A stretch of 13,850 nt of DNA from Gemmatimonadales bacterium. GTDB lineage: Bacteria > Gemmatimonadota > Gemmatimonadetes > Gemmatimonadales > GWC2-71-9. Position numbers and translations under genes: made by a program. The notes beneath the pieces were generated by a model. It did no database searches. It had not been told where the DNA came from and worked only from the letters and a program-made list of their open reading frames with translations. This document shows positions 6,130 through 12,955 of the stretch, piece after piece. The DNA is taken from NCBI GenBank assembly GCA_025929805.1, contig JAICPP010000070.1, forward strand, positions 1 to 13,850, read 5' to 3'. Position 1 is the first letter of the stretch. The number at the start of each line of letters is the position of its first letter.

Positions 6130-8718
6130 ATGCACCCCTCGCGCGATCATCATCTTCCGCCTGACCCGGTCGCCTACCGCCTCGCTCCTCACCCCAAAGG
6201 CCGCATCATCATCATCGCGCCTACCAGGGCGGCCTGTGAGACCATCGAGCTGGCCCTGGGACTTCAGGTGGATACGCTGCTCGAGCGGGAGCACGGAACC
6301 GAGCTCAGGGAGTGGGCCGGCAGCGGCTTGGCCTTTGGAATCGTGGCGGGAACCGGGACCGGCAAGACGCTGGGTATCCGACCCATCGCCGAGTCGATCC
6401 TTCAAGAGCCGCTCCTGGCTGGGGTGGTAAATCGGGAGCGTGAGGCCACTCCGGAGACGCCAGGCTGGAATGTGGTCATCGTGACGACCGGGATAGCCCG
6501 CCGCTGGTTTCAGGACGACCTCATCACTGTCCGCGACACCATCATCGTGGACGAGATCCACCAGACTTCGGCCGAGCTGGAGCTCTGCCTTGCACTCGGC
6601 AAGCGGGCGGGCTGTCGTTTCATCTGGCTCAGCGCCACGGTCGACCCGAGCTTTTACGCCGGGTACCTCGATAGCGCCGAGGTACTCGTCACCCAGGCAT
6701 TCGATCCGGGCCTGAAGGCCAAGGTGCAGGTTGTGCCGCAGCAGCCCGAGGAGTTTCTCAACGAGCGATACGTCCGTCATGTCATGAAGGAAAAGCGGGG
6801 CGTGGCGGTGTTCGTGCCCACCCGGGCTGAGGTGGAGAAGCTGGCTGATGGCTTGGGAGAGCAGTGGCCTCGACTCACCACGGCCTTCTACCACGGCGGA
6901 GAGCCGATCCGGGTCATCCGTCCTTTCCTGGAAGATGAGGTCCCCCGCCCGTTTCTCCTCGCGATGACCGCCGCGGGACAGTCGGCGCTCAATGTGCGCG
7001 GTCTCGATACAGTCGTGATCTATGATGCGCGCTACGGCAATGTGGTCGACCGCGGTCGCAACGTGCTTCATCGCCTGTATCTCGGCGCCAATGAAATTCT
7101 CCAGATGGCGGGGCGAGTACATGGGCGGGTCCCTAACGGGGAGGTCGTCATCCTCAGCGATCGCGATCTGGTGTTCGAAGCCCTGCGTCCTACCCCTCCC
7201 GAGTTCCAGCTGGCTGGTGATGCCGAACGGGTGGCGATCACCTGCGCTGCCCTGGCTGTCGATGCGCGCGACCTCGATCTGCCGGTGCCGCTCGACCGAG
7301 TGGCATACAACAGAGCCATCGCGCTGCTCACCAGCCGGGGTTTGATCGAGAATGGCCGGCTGACTGCTTACGGCAGGGAAGTCGAAGCATTGCCGGTGGA
7401 GCGGCCCTGGGGTGAGCTGCTGGTGCATGCCGATGCGGAGTTGATTCCCATGGCTGCGGTGTGCTCCAACATCGAGTCGTTGCACCGGATGACGAGGGAG
7501 GAGCGGGATCTCCATGGCGTGATCGTCAATGGCAGCGATCACCTCACGGCATACAACCTTTATGCCGAGGCGGTCAATCAGCATGGGTACATAGGCGAGG
7601 TGTATGGGCTACCGCGACATTTGTTCGAGGACCGGCTCGAGGAGTGGGCCGAACGCCGGGGCGTGCTGGTGAAGGCTATCGAGGACACTGCCCTGGGCTT
7701 GGCCTCGGTCTACCGTTCGCTGGAGCTGCCATTGCCCAAGCAGCTCCCCTACGCCTCCAAGGACATCCGCCGGCGGTGGTCCGACCTCTTTGCGCGGATC
7801 ATGCCCTTCGACCTGGTCATTGATGAACATACGGCCGACGGCCAGGAGGCGCGGGTCTCGAAGACGTCCGTAGCCGGCAGTTGGGGGGCCGTTGCCGGTA
7901 ACCTCAGGTACTTTGCCGATCGATTCGGGGTGCCCCGCGCGGCTATCGAGGGCACCACGTTGTCATATGATCTGATCCGGAAGTACGCGACACTCGGTCC
8001 GCCCCGGGTAGTGCTTGGAGGACCTCGCAAGCACCAGCGATTGATGATCGAACGCCGCCGCACCTACTTCGGGTTCGAGCTGGAGACGGAGATCGAAGTG
8101 ATCGAGGGGGACATTCCTGCGGAGCTGCTACCTGCAGCGCGTGACGTTCTCGCCGACGCCATCCTGCGGGGTGAGACCACCCACTCGGACCAGAACCGGT
8201 TACGGCGGGTGCTGGCGGAGCTGGATGAGTTGTGGCGACGATCCGGCGGGACCCTGAAGCAGCTCTCGCCCAGCGCGCTGCGGGAGCGGATCCGGGCTCA
8301 GCTCGACCGGGTACACAGCGGGGACGATTTCATGCGAGCCCGCATTACACTGGATCCCGCTGAGCTGGTCGACACTCCCGTCCGTGAATCCCTGGGTGAG
8401 TTGCCCGGCCGGGTCCACCTCAAAGGAGATGCCGTGCCTCTCGACTATGAGATCGAGGATGGCCAAGGAGTGGCCCGGCTGCGTTTGCGGGAGGGACAGG
8501 CAAAGCGTCTGCGGCCGGACGATCTGCCCCGGCTGGATCGCCCGCTCAGGTTTGCAGTGCAACGGGGCAGACACCCTCCGCTTCTCGCCGACACCATTCC
8601 GGCGCTCCAGGCGCTGCTACGCCGACCGCCCAAAGTCCATTCGGACGAAGAGCGATGGGAGCGTCACGACCCCCGGTCAAGGCGAGGGGCAGCGCGCCAC
8701 CGCCGCCGCCGGCGTTAG
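6130..8718 (+). CDS. DEAH/RHA-type ATP-dependent helicase, HrpB/HrpA-like
   Basis: The 862-residue product has superfamily-2 helicase motifs: Walker A GTGTGKT (74-80), DEIH (141-144) as motif II, SAT (168-170) as motif III, FVPTR (228-232) near motif IV, TAAGQSALNV (280-289) as motif V and QMAGRVHGR (325-333) as motif VI. A winged-helix/HA2-like segment follows at about 397-440 (GRLTAYGREVEALPVERPW), typical of DEAH proteins. The C-terminal part (about 680-840, with LPGRVHLKGDAVPLDYEIED) resembles the end of HrpA/HrpB. Such enzymes unwind RNA with ATP in the cytoplasm; the substrate here is unknown. Odd points are DEIH instead of DEAH and a motif-Ia-like APTRAA (30-35) placed before Walker A. 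The last 20 residues are arginine-rich. No Shine-Dalgarno precedes the ATG, so the start is the least certain part. Confidence 0.82.
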   Translation: MHPSRDHHLPPDPVAYRLAPHPKGRIIIIAPTRAACETIELALGLQVDTLLEREHGTELREWAGSGLAFGIVAGTGTGKTLGIRPIAESILQEPLLAGVVNREREATPETPGWNVVIVTTGIARRWFQDDLITVRDTIIVDEIHQTSAELELCLALGKRAGCRFIWLSATVDPSFYAGYLDSAEVLVTQAFDPGLKAKVQVVPQQPEEFLNERYVRHVMKEKRGVAVFVPTRAEVEKLADGLGEQWPRLTTAFYHGGEPIRVIRPFLEDEVPRPFLLAMTAAGQSALNVRGLDTVVIYDARYGNVVDRGRNVLHRLYLGANEILQMAGRVHGRVPNGEVVILSDRDLVFEALRPTPPEFQLAGDAERVAITCAALAVDARDLDLPVPLDRVAYNRAIALLTSRGLIENGRLTAYGREVEALPVERPWGELLVHADAELIPMAAVCSNIESLHRMTREERDLHGVIVNGSDHLTAYNLYAEAVNQHGYIGEVYGLPRHLFEDRLEEWAERRGVLVKAIEDTALGLASVYRSLELPLPKQLPYASKDIRRRWSDLFARIMPFDLVIDEHTADGQEARVSKTSVAGSWGAVAGNLRYFADRFGVPRAAIEGTTLSYDLIRKYATLGPPRVVLGGPRKHQRLMIERRRTYFGFELETEIEVIEGDIPAELLPAARDVLADAILRGETTHSDQNRLRRVLAELDELWRRSGGTLKQLSPSALRERIRAQLDRVHSGDDFMRARITLDPAELVDTPVRESLGELPGRVHLKGDAVPLDYEIEDGQGVARLRLREGQAKRLRPDDLPRLDRPLRFAVQRGRHPPLLADTIPALQALLRRPPKVHSDEERWERHDPRSRRGAARHRRRRR

Positions 8719-8878
8719 CCATCCATCGTACTGACCCACTCCCGTGGCATCCGTTAAGTGGCACAGCCCACTCGGTTACGCGTCGCTGGACGGCGCATTG
8801 TGCACCACCGTTGGCCCCGGTCGTCTAAGTGGTGAAAGGGAGAAGTTCCACCCGGAAACCCTCGGACCCGTGATCGCG
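8719..8878. other. Intergenic region without recognisable gene
   Basis: Between the helicase stop and the next gene I see no coding frame with a supportable start and no strong terminator. There is a weak 5-bp stem AGTGG/CCACT near 8756-8771. TAAGTGG occurs twice, near 8755 and 8826, without an obvious role. Confidence 0.4.
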
Positions 8879-8884
8879 TATCTT
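8879..8884 (+). promoter_or_regulatory. -10-like box, predicted leaderless start of the PAS-Fis gene
   Basis: TATCTT is followed by 6 nt and the ATG at 8891, the same geometry as at 2632-2644. There is no Shine-Dalgarno sequence. No -35 resembling TTGACA is found at 16-18 nt, so the promoter would have to depend on an activator or another sigma factor. Confidence 0.45.
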
Positions 8885-8890
8885 TGAACT

Positions 8891-9346
8891 ATGCCAGACA
8901 CCCTGTCGGTCCATGCTATGCCCTCGGTATTCTCGCCCCTAGCCAAGGCGTTGCTGGATGGCTTCAGCGAGGGGGTTGTCGTATTCGACGTCGAGGGAAG
9001 ACTCCTATACGCCAACCAGCCAGCCCGTGAGGCGCTGGCTGGGATGGACCTCTTCGAAGGGGCCTCGGACCTTCAGCCTCGTTTAGCGGCACTCGGCGGG
9101 CGCCTGCGCCCCCTGCGGGTCGGGGGCCTCGAGCTGGGCGAGGCCATGTTCATCCCCGGCCTTGCTGGCGCCACCACACTAGCTGCACGGGAAAAAGAGG
9201 CTATTGTCAAGACGCTCGACGCCCACAGCTGGAAGCTCGCGGAAACCGCACGATCGCTGGGGATCAGCCGCACCACTCTGTGGCGGCGGCTCAAGGCGTA
9301 TGGGCTTCACCGTGACGGCCGGAGTAAATGGGCGCAAACCCCGTAG
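8891..9346 (+). CDS. Small PAS-Fis transcriptional regulator without AAA+ domain
   Basis: The 151-residue product joins a PAS-like segment (about 17-55, LLDGFSEGVVVFDVEGRLLY then ANQPAREALAGM) to a C-terminal Fis-type helix-turn-helix (100-139, REKEAIVKTLDAHSWKLAET then ARSLGISRTTLWRRLKAYGL). This is the domain order of NtrC-type sigma-54 activators, but the central AAA+ ATPase is missing. It therefore cannot remodel sigma-54 polymerase and probably acts as a plain DNA-binding regulator, perhaps dimeric. The PAS part is about half the usual length, so a ligand pocket is doubtful. The start at 8891 is supported by the -10-like box 6 nt upstream; MPSVFSPL at residue 10 is an alternative. Its last 19 bp overlap the lipoprotein gene, suggesting cotranscription. 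Its target is unknown. Confidence 0.8.
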   Translation: MPDTLSVHAMPSVFSPLAKALLDGFSEGVVVFDVEGRLLYANQPAREALAGMDLFEGASDLQPRLAALGGRLRPLRVGGLELGEAMFIPGLAGATTLAAREKEAIVKTLDAHSWKLAETARSLGISRTTLWRRLKAYGLHRDGRSKWAQTP

Positions 9347-9936
9347 CGATCACCAACACCACCCTCTCTCAACTCTCCCACACCGCAGCATTCGCCTTAC
9401 CGGGGCCTCATCCCTCGAGGGCCATGGCCTTTGGCCTCCTCGTGCTGGTCCTGGCGGGCTGCCGCGCGCCTAGTCCTTCCGGCAACACGGGTCATCTGGA
9501 GCTCCGTTGGAACGGCCCTCGTGCGGGCAGCATTTCAGGACCGGCTAGCGCCGGGTGGTGTGCCCAGCGCAAGGTGCTCCAGGTGCACGTAATTCGGGGC
9601 GACACTGGGGTAGCGCTGGCAGTCTATCCGGGGAAGGCCCCCGAGCCCGGAGTGTACCGGGTGGTGGATCCGGTAAAGGCCGAGTCGGTTCCGCCGGCTG
9701 CCAGCGTGGCTCTTCGGGTACTGACCCAGAATCTGGTGCAGGGATTCCAGGCTGACAGCGGGCGGGTGAACCTGGAATCCGCCGCCCTGGGCCGGTTCTC
9801 CGGCAGCGTGAGCGCGCGGGCCCGCTCCGTAGTCGATACCCAACGAATCAGCCTCAGCGGGACGTTTCGCGATCTCAAAGTGGTGCCCGATACCGCTGGG
9901 TGCTCACCGCCGGAATTGCCGGAAGACGATTCTTAG
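9328..9936 (+). CDS. Predicted lipoprotein of unknown function
   Basis: The 202-residue frame encodes a hydrophobic stretch MAFGLLVLVLAGC (33-45) with lipobox LAGC and Cys45 as the expected lipidation site. The mature part, about 157 residues, is rich in short beta-strand patterns (GHLELRWNG, VLQVHVIRGD, GVYRVVDP, GRFSGSVSARARSV, ISLSGTFRDLKVV). It has two further cysteines, in GWCAQ and AGCSP, that could pair. I do not recognise the family. The start is uncertain: ATG at 9328 overlaps the regulator gene by 19 bp with GGAG 3 nt upstream, while ATG at 9424 leaves a signal of only 12 residues without a positive charge. The 9328 start keeps Arg31 and is preferred. The stop lies 28 bp before ispH. 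Confidence 0.66.
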   Translation: MGANPVAITNTTLSQLSHTAAFALPGPHPSRAMAFGLLVLVLAGCRAPSPSGNTGHLELRWNGPRAGSISGPASAGWCAQRKVLQVHVIRGDTGVALAVYPGKAPEPGVYRVVDPVKAESVPPAASVALRVLTQNLVQGFQADSGRVNLESAALGRFSGSVSARARSVVDTQRISLSGTFRDLKVVPDTAGCSPPELPEDDS

Positions 9937-9952
9937 CCCACCGACACGGGTG

Positions 9953-9958
9953 TACATT
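9953..9958 (+). promoter_or_regulatory. -10-like box, predicted leaderless start of ispH
   Basis: TACATT lies in the 28-bp gap after the lipoprotein gene, and 6 nt after it comes the ATG at 9965. TTCTTA (9930-9935), 17 nt upstream, is a poor -35 match. No Shine-Dalgarno sequence is present. The box also argues against the ATG at 9950, which would lie upstream of the predicted transcript start. Confidence 0.45.
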
Positions 9959-9964
9959 CACCCC

Positions 9965-11188
9965 ATGGAGAAGACCTACTTTCGCAAGGGTTTCGGCCTC
10001 AAGAGCGAGATCGCTGGCAGGCTCACGGCCGACTACCACAGTGCCGTCGTCGAGTCGCTCAAGAGCAATGGGTACACTCTCCAGGTGGGCAGGCTGACCT
10101 TCCGCCTGGCGCGTGAGTTCGGCTTCTGCTATGGGGTCGACCGTGCGGTGGAATATGCCTACGAGACCCGCACCAAGTTCCCCGATCGCCGACTGTTCCT
10201 GGTGGGGGAGATCATTCACAACCCTCATGTGAATGAGAAGCTCCGCGCCATGGGAATCATGATTCTGACCCCCGATCATGGTGGGTTCGACTTCTCTGTG
10301 GTCACGCCGGAGGACGTCGTCATCATGCCGGCTTTTGGCGTGACTATCCGGGATTTCGAGCGGCTTCGTGCCATCGGATGCATCCTGGTGGATACCACCT
10401 GTGGATCGGTGCTCAACGTATGGAAAAGGGTCGAGAGCTACGCCCGGGATGGCTACACCGCCATCATCCATGGCAAGCATTACCATGAGGAAACCAAGGC
10501 CACTGCCAGCCAGGTGATGAAACACCCGGAGGGCAAGTATCTGGTCCTGCTCGATATGGGTGAGGCCAGGATAATCTGCGACTTCATCGAGCAGGGTGGC
10601 GACCCCGTGGCGCTTCACGGCCGCTTCAGCCATGCCGCGTCGCCCGGTTTCGACTTCGAACGTGATCTCACGCGGGTCGGTCTGGCGAACCAAACGACAA
10701 TGCTCTCCGGCGAGTCCTTGGCCATCGCCGAGGAGGTGCGGAAAAGTATGGTGCGCCGGTACGGCATGGAGTCGGTGGAGGAGCACTTCCGGTCGTTCGA
10801 CACCATCTGTTCTGCCACTCAAGAGCGGCAGGACGCGGTGTTGGCACTGCTGGCAGAGCCGCTCGACATCATGATCGTGGTGGGAGGCTACAACTCGAGC
10901 AACACCTGCCACCTGGCGGCGCTGGTGCACCAGCACGGCGTACCCACCTATCACATCGAGGACGCGGATGCTATCGACGTAACTACCGGTGGCATTCGGC
11001 ATCAGCCGATCGGAACCAAGCACGAAATGACGATCGCGCATTGGCTCGGTGACTCGAGAATAGTGGGAATGACCGCCGGTGCCTCGACTCCGAACAACAA
11101 GGTGGGAGAGACCATCGCCCGGATCTGCAAGGTCGCCGGGGTGGATGGAAATCTGGCAAGTGCGTTAACGGTGAACAGTAAACCGTAA
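9965..11188 (+). CDS. ispH: 4-hydroxy-3-methylbut-2-enyl diphosphate reductase, long form
   Basis: IspH (LytB) reduces HMBPP to isopentenyl and dimethylallyl diphosphate, the last step of the MEP isoprenoid pathway, using an oxygen-sensitive iron-sulfur cluster. The 407-residue product carries the three cluster cysteines: Cys55 in GFCYGVDRAVE, Cys146 in DTTCGSV and Cys282 in FDTICSATQERQ. It also has IIHGKHYHEETKATAS and the substrate-binding GGYNSSNTCHLAALV. It is about 90 residues longer than the E. coli enzyme, as in the plant/cyanobacterial long type; the extra length is largely N-terminal. ATG 9965 is preferred to 9950 because of the -10-like box at 9953-9958. The last codons (LTVNSKP) run into the heptamer repeat that follows. 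No other isoprenoid gene is next to it. Confidence 0.96.
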   Translation: MEKTYFRKGFGLKSEIAGRLTADYHSAVVESLKSNGYTLQVGRLTFRLAREFGFCYGVDRAVEYAYETRTKFPDRRLFLVGEIIHNPHVNEKLRAMGIMILTPDHGGFDFSVVTPEDVVIMPAFGVTIRDFERLRAIGCILVDTTCGSVLNVWKRVESYARDGYTAIIHGKHYHEETKATASQVMKHPEGKYLVLLDMGEARIICDFIEQGGDPVALHGRFSHAASPGFDFERDLTRVGLANQTTMLSGESLAIAEEVRKSMVRRYGMESVEEHFRSFDTICSATQERQDAVLALLAEPLDIMIVVGGYNSSNTCHLAALVHQHGVPTYHIEDADAIDVTTGGIRHQPIGTKHEMTIAHWLGDSRIVGMTAGASTPNNKVGETIARICKVAGVDGNLASALTVNSKP

Positions 11189-11231
11189 ACGGGCTGAATC
11201 TTCCCGTTTACTGTTGACCGTCCACCATTCA
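11165..11231 (+). repeat. Heptamer-unit inverted repeat at the ispH 3' end, two exclusive stems
   Basis: Left units TTAACGG, TGAACAG, TAAACCG, TAAACGG (11165-11192) face right units CCGTTTA, CTGTTGA, CCGTCCA, CCATTCA (11204-11231). Two stems compete. The outer pairs ACGGTGAACAGTAAAC (11168-11183) with 11206-11221, 15 of 16 bp. The inner pairs GTAAACGGG (11185-11193) with CCCGTTTAC (11203-11211), 9 of 9 bp. They share right-arm bases. The element includes the ispH stop and final codons and fills the gap to the cyclase gene. No T-run follows. Confidence 0.78.
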
Positions 11232-11243
11232 CGCTTGTCGAAA

Positions 11244-11909
11244 ATGTCCTTCATCGACCTCAGCCACACCATCGAGCACGGGATGACGACCTATCCCGGG
11301 CTTCCCCAACCGATCATCTGCGATTACTTGAGCCGCGAGGGCTCCCGCACTCGCTACGCGCCCGGCGTTGAGTTCCAGATCGGCAAGATCGAGATGGTGG
11401 CGAACACCGGCACCTATCTGGATTCGCCATTTCACCGCTACGCCGACGGACAGGACCTCTCGCAGCTGCGACTGGATGCCTTGGCCAACCTCGAGGCCGT
11501 GATCGTAAGGATTCCGGCCGGAACCGGACGCGCCATCTCGCCGCCCGTATTCCAAGGAGTACCGCTGGCCGGGAAAGCAGTGCTGGTGCAGACGGGCTGG
11601 GATGTCCACTGGCGCACCGAACACTATCTCTCGGGCCATCCCTTTCTCACCGGAGACTCCGCCCAGTTCCTGTTGGACCAGGGAGTTTCTCTCGTGGGCA
11701 TCGATTCACTCAACATCGACGATACGGAAGACCTGGCGCGGCCGGTCCATTCCCGGCTGCTGGCGGCCGGTGTGCCGATCGTCGAGCACCTGTGCAACCT
11801 GGGACGGGTCCCTCCTGGGGAATTCAGGTTCTTCGCAGTGCCCGCAAAAGTCGCCGGCTTCGGCAGCTGGCCGGTACGGGCCTTCGTTCATGTCATTCCG
11901 ACAGGTTAA
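11244..11909 (+). CDS. Cyclase / kynurenine-formamidase-fold protein with altered metal motif
   Basis: The 221-residue product belongs to the PF04199 cyclase family, metal-dependent hydrolases such as kynurenine formamidase and isatin hydrolase. It begins MSFIDLSHTIEHGMTTYPGLP as usual for the family. It contains a counterpart of the HxGTHxDxPxH motif, but as NTGTYLDSPFH (54-64): Asn54 and Tyr58 replace the two histidines, while Asp60 and His64 remain. Downstream GIDSLNIDDTED and RPVHSRLLAAGVPIVEHLCN are typical. So metal binding, and possibly the reaction, differs from the characterised enzymes; the substrate is unknown. The start at 11244 gives the standard N-terminus; an ATG at 11214 lies inside the upstream repeat. 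There is no Shine-Dalgarno. The gene overlaps the following epimerase-like gene by 20 bp, so the two are probably coupled. Confidence 0.84.
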   Translation: MSFIDLSHTIEHGMTTYPGLPQPIICDYLSREGSRTRYAPGVEFQIGKIEMVANTGTYLDSPFHRYADGQDLSQLRLDALANLEAVIVRIPAGTGRAISPPVFQGVPLAGKAVLVQTGWDVHWRTEHYLSGHPFLTGDSAQFLLDQGVSLVGIDSLNIDDTEDLARPVHSRLLAAGVPIVEHLCNLGRVPPGEFRFFAVPAKVAGFGSWPVRAFVHVIPTG

Positions 11910-12885
11910 GGTCTCGGGCTTTCCAGCCGTTGCACTCCGGTCGGCTCAGGTAGAAGTCATTGCCGTCCCGGCAATCGGGATGAAGCTGACGAACTTGAGG
12001 CGCCTGAACGGCCGCGAGTGGCTCTGGCGCAGCGATCAGATTCCACTCGCCCTGGCCCAGCCGGGAGCCTCCTACGTAGAGGCCGCTGACAGTGGTGGGT
12101 GGGATGAATGCTTCCCTACCGTGGGACCTTGCCCTGTTCCGGGCTCACCGGCTGGAGCGCCCTCTCTGCCCGATCACGGCGAGCTGTGGAGTGCCGCTTG
12201 GAGCAGCTCGGTCTACGACCATGCCGAGGGAACCACGTTGGCCGGATCGGCTCGGGGACTGGTGTTCCCTTACGAATTCCATCGCCAGGTCACCCTCCAT
12301 CCCGAGGAACCGCTGATCCGCTTCCAGTACCGCGTCCGTCATACTGGACGAGAGCCGTTTCCATGGATCTGGTCGTCCCATCCCCTCCTCAACGTGCAAC
12401 CAGGGTCGCAGCTCACGCTGCCCGGTGTGCACCAGGTCAAGGTCGCTGCGGTACACGGGAGGGAAGACATCGGTGAGAACGATGTAGTGAGCTGGCCCGG
12501 TGCGATTGGTGGTCAGGCCGATCGTTTCACTTTTCCTCCAGACGGGGCCTGGGCGGTAAAAATCTTCGGCGATCTCGGACCTGACGGCCGCATGATCTTG
12601 ACTGACCCGCGAAGGGGTGAACGACTCGAGCTTGTGGTCCGGCCCCAGGAGGTGCCACAAGTAGGCATGTGGATCAATTGCCGAGGCTGGGCACCTCCGG
12701 GTCGCAGACCCTATTACAACCTGGCCCTGGAGCCGTGCATCGGCGCGCCGGACCGGCTCGATGTGGCGGTCGAGGACTGGGGTACGGCACAGACTCTCCA
12801 TCCGGGTGAAGAGCGAGCGTGGTCGCTGGAGGTGGTGTTGGAGGAGGAGGAACCGGGAGCTAGGGACCGGGGACCAGGAAGATAA
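11890..12885 (+). CDS. Aldose-1-epimerase-like (galactose mutarotase fold) protein
   Basis: The 331-residue product looks like a galactose-mutarotase-fold protein. These bind hexoses and usually interconvert anomers in the cytoplasm. Visible signatures are GWDECFPTVG, LPDHGELW (Asp95, His96), a His in SSHPLLNV (His164, the position of the catalytic acid) and LALEPCIGAPDRL (Glu281, the position of the catalytic base). No signal peptide is present. The frame is open from 11602, but the first part lies inside the cyclase gene; ATG 11890, overlapping that gene by 20 bp, gives a sensible N-terminus and suggests translational coupling. The last residues (GARDRGPGR) come from the heptamer repeat at the convergent gene end. 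The actual sugar substrate cannot be told, and it may be one of the divergent epimerase relatives without proven activity. Confidence 0.82.
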   Translation: MSFRQVKVSGFPAVALRSAQVEVIAVPAIGMKLTNLRRLNGREWLWRSDQIPLALAQPGASYVEAADSGGWDECFPTVGPCPVPGSPAGAPSLPDHGELWSAAWSSSVYDHAEGTTLAGSARGLVFPYEFHRQVTLHPEEPLIRFQYRVRHTGREPFPWIWSSHPLLNVQPGSQLTLPGVHQVKVAAVHGREDIGENDVVSWPGAIGGQADRFTFPPDGAWAVKIFGDLGPDGRMILTDPRRGERLELVVRPQEVPQVGMWINCRGWAPPGRRPYYNLALEPCIGAPDRLDVAVEDWGTAQTLHPGEERAWSLEVVLEEEEPGARDRGPGR

Positions 12886-12955
12886 GATTTCCGGATCCTG
12901 GATGAGAGGCTAACTCTGGTCCCCGGTTCCCGGTTCCTGGTCCCCTTCCTCCTCC
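12851..12955. repeat. Heptamer-unit inverted repeat between convergent genes
   Basis: The right arm is tandem 7-nt units: CTCTGGT, CCCCGGT, TCCCGGT, TCCTGGT, CCCCTTC, CTCCTCC (12914-12955). The left arm carries the complementary units AACCGGG, AGCTAGG, GACCGGG and GACCAGG (12851-12878). ACCGGGGACCAG (12866-12877) pairs perfectly with CTGGTCCCCGGT (12916-12927), and GGG 12863-12865 extends the stem with one G-U pair. It overlaps the 3' coding ends of both the epimerase-like and the DUF72 genes. The position suggests a two-way transcription end, without T-runs on either side. Confidence 0.78.

Noticed and set aside
6124..7584. 486-codon open frame on the minus strand
   Set aside because: It lies entirely antisense to the helicase motifs, has no recognisable domain and a low-complexity composition; long antisense frames are expected in GC-rich DNA.
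9875..11041. 388-codon open frame on the minus strand
   Set aside because: It is antisense to ispH, whose three cluster cysteines and family motifs are clear; no family features are seen in the minus-strand product.
11602..11889. N-terminal extension of the epimerase-like frame
   Set aside because: The added 96 residues lie inside the cyclase gene in another frame and read as low-complexity sequence; ATG 11890 gives a normal start.
6027..12955. CRISPR array or mobile element explanation for the short repeats
   Set aside because: The units are only 7-8 nt, have no spacers, differ between sites and lack transposase genes or target-site duplications.
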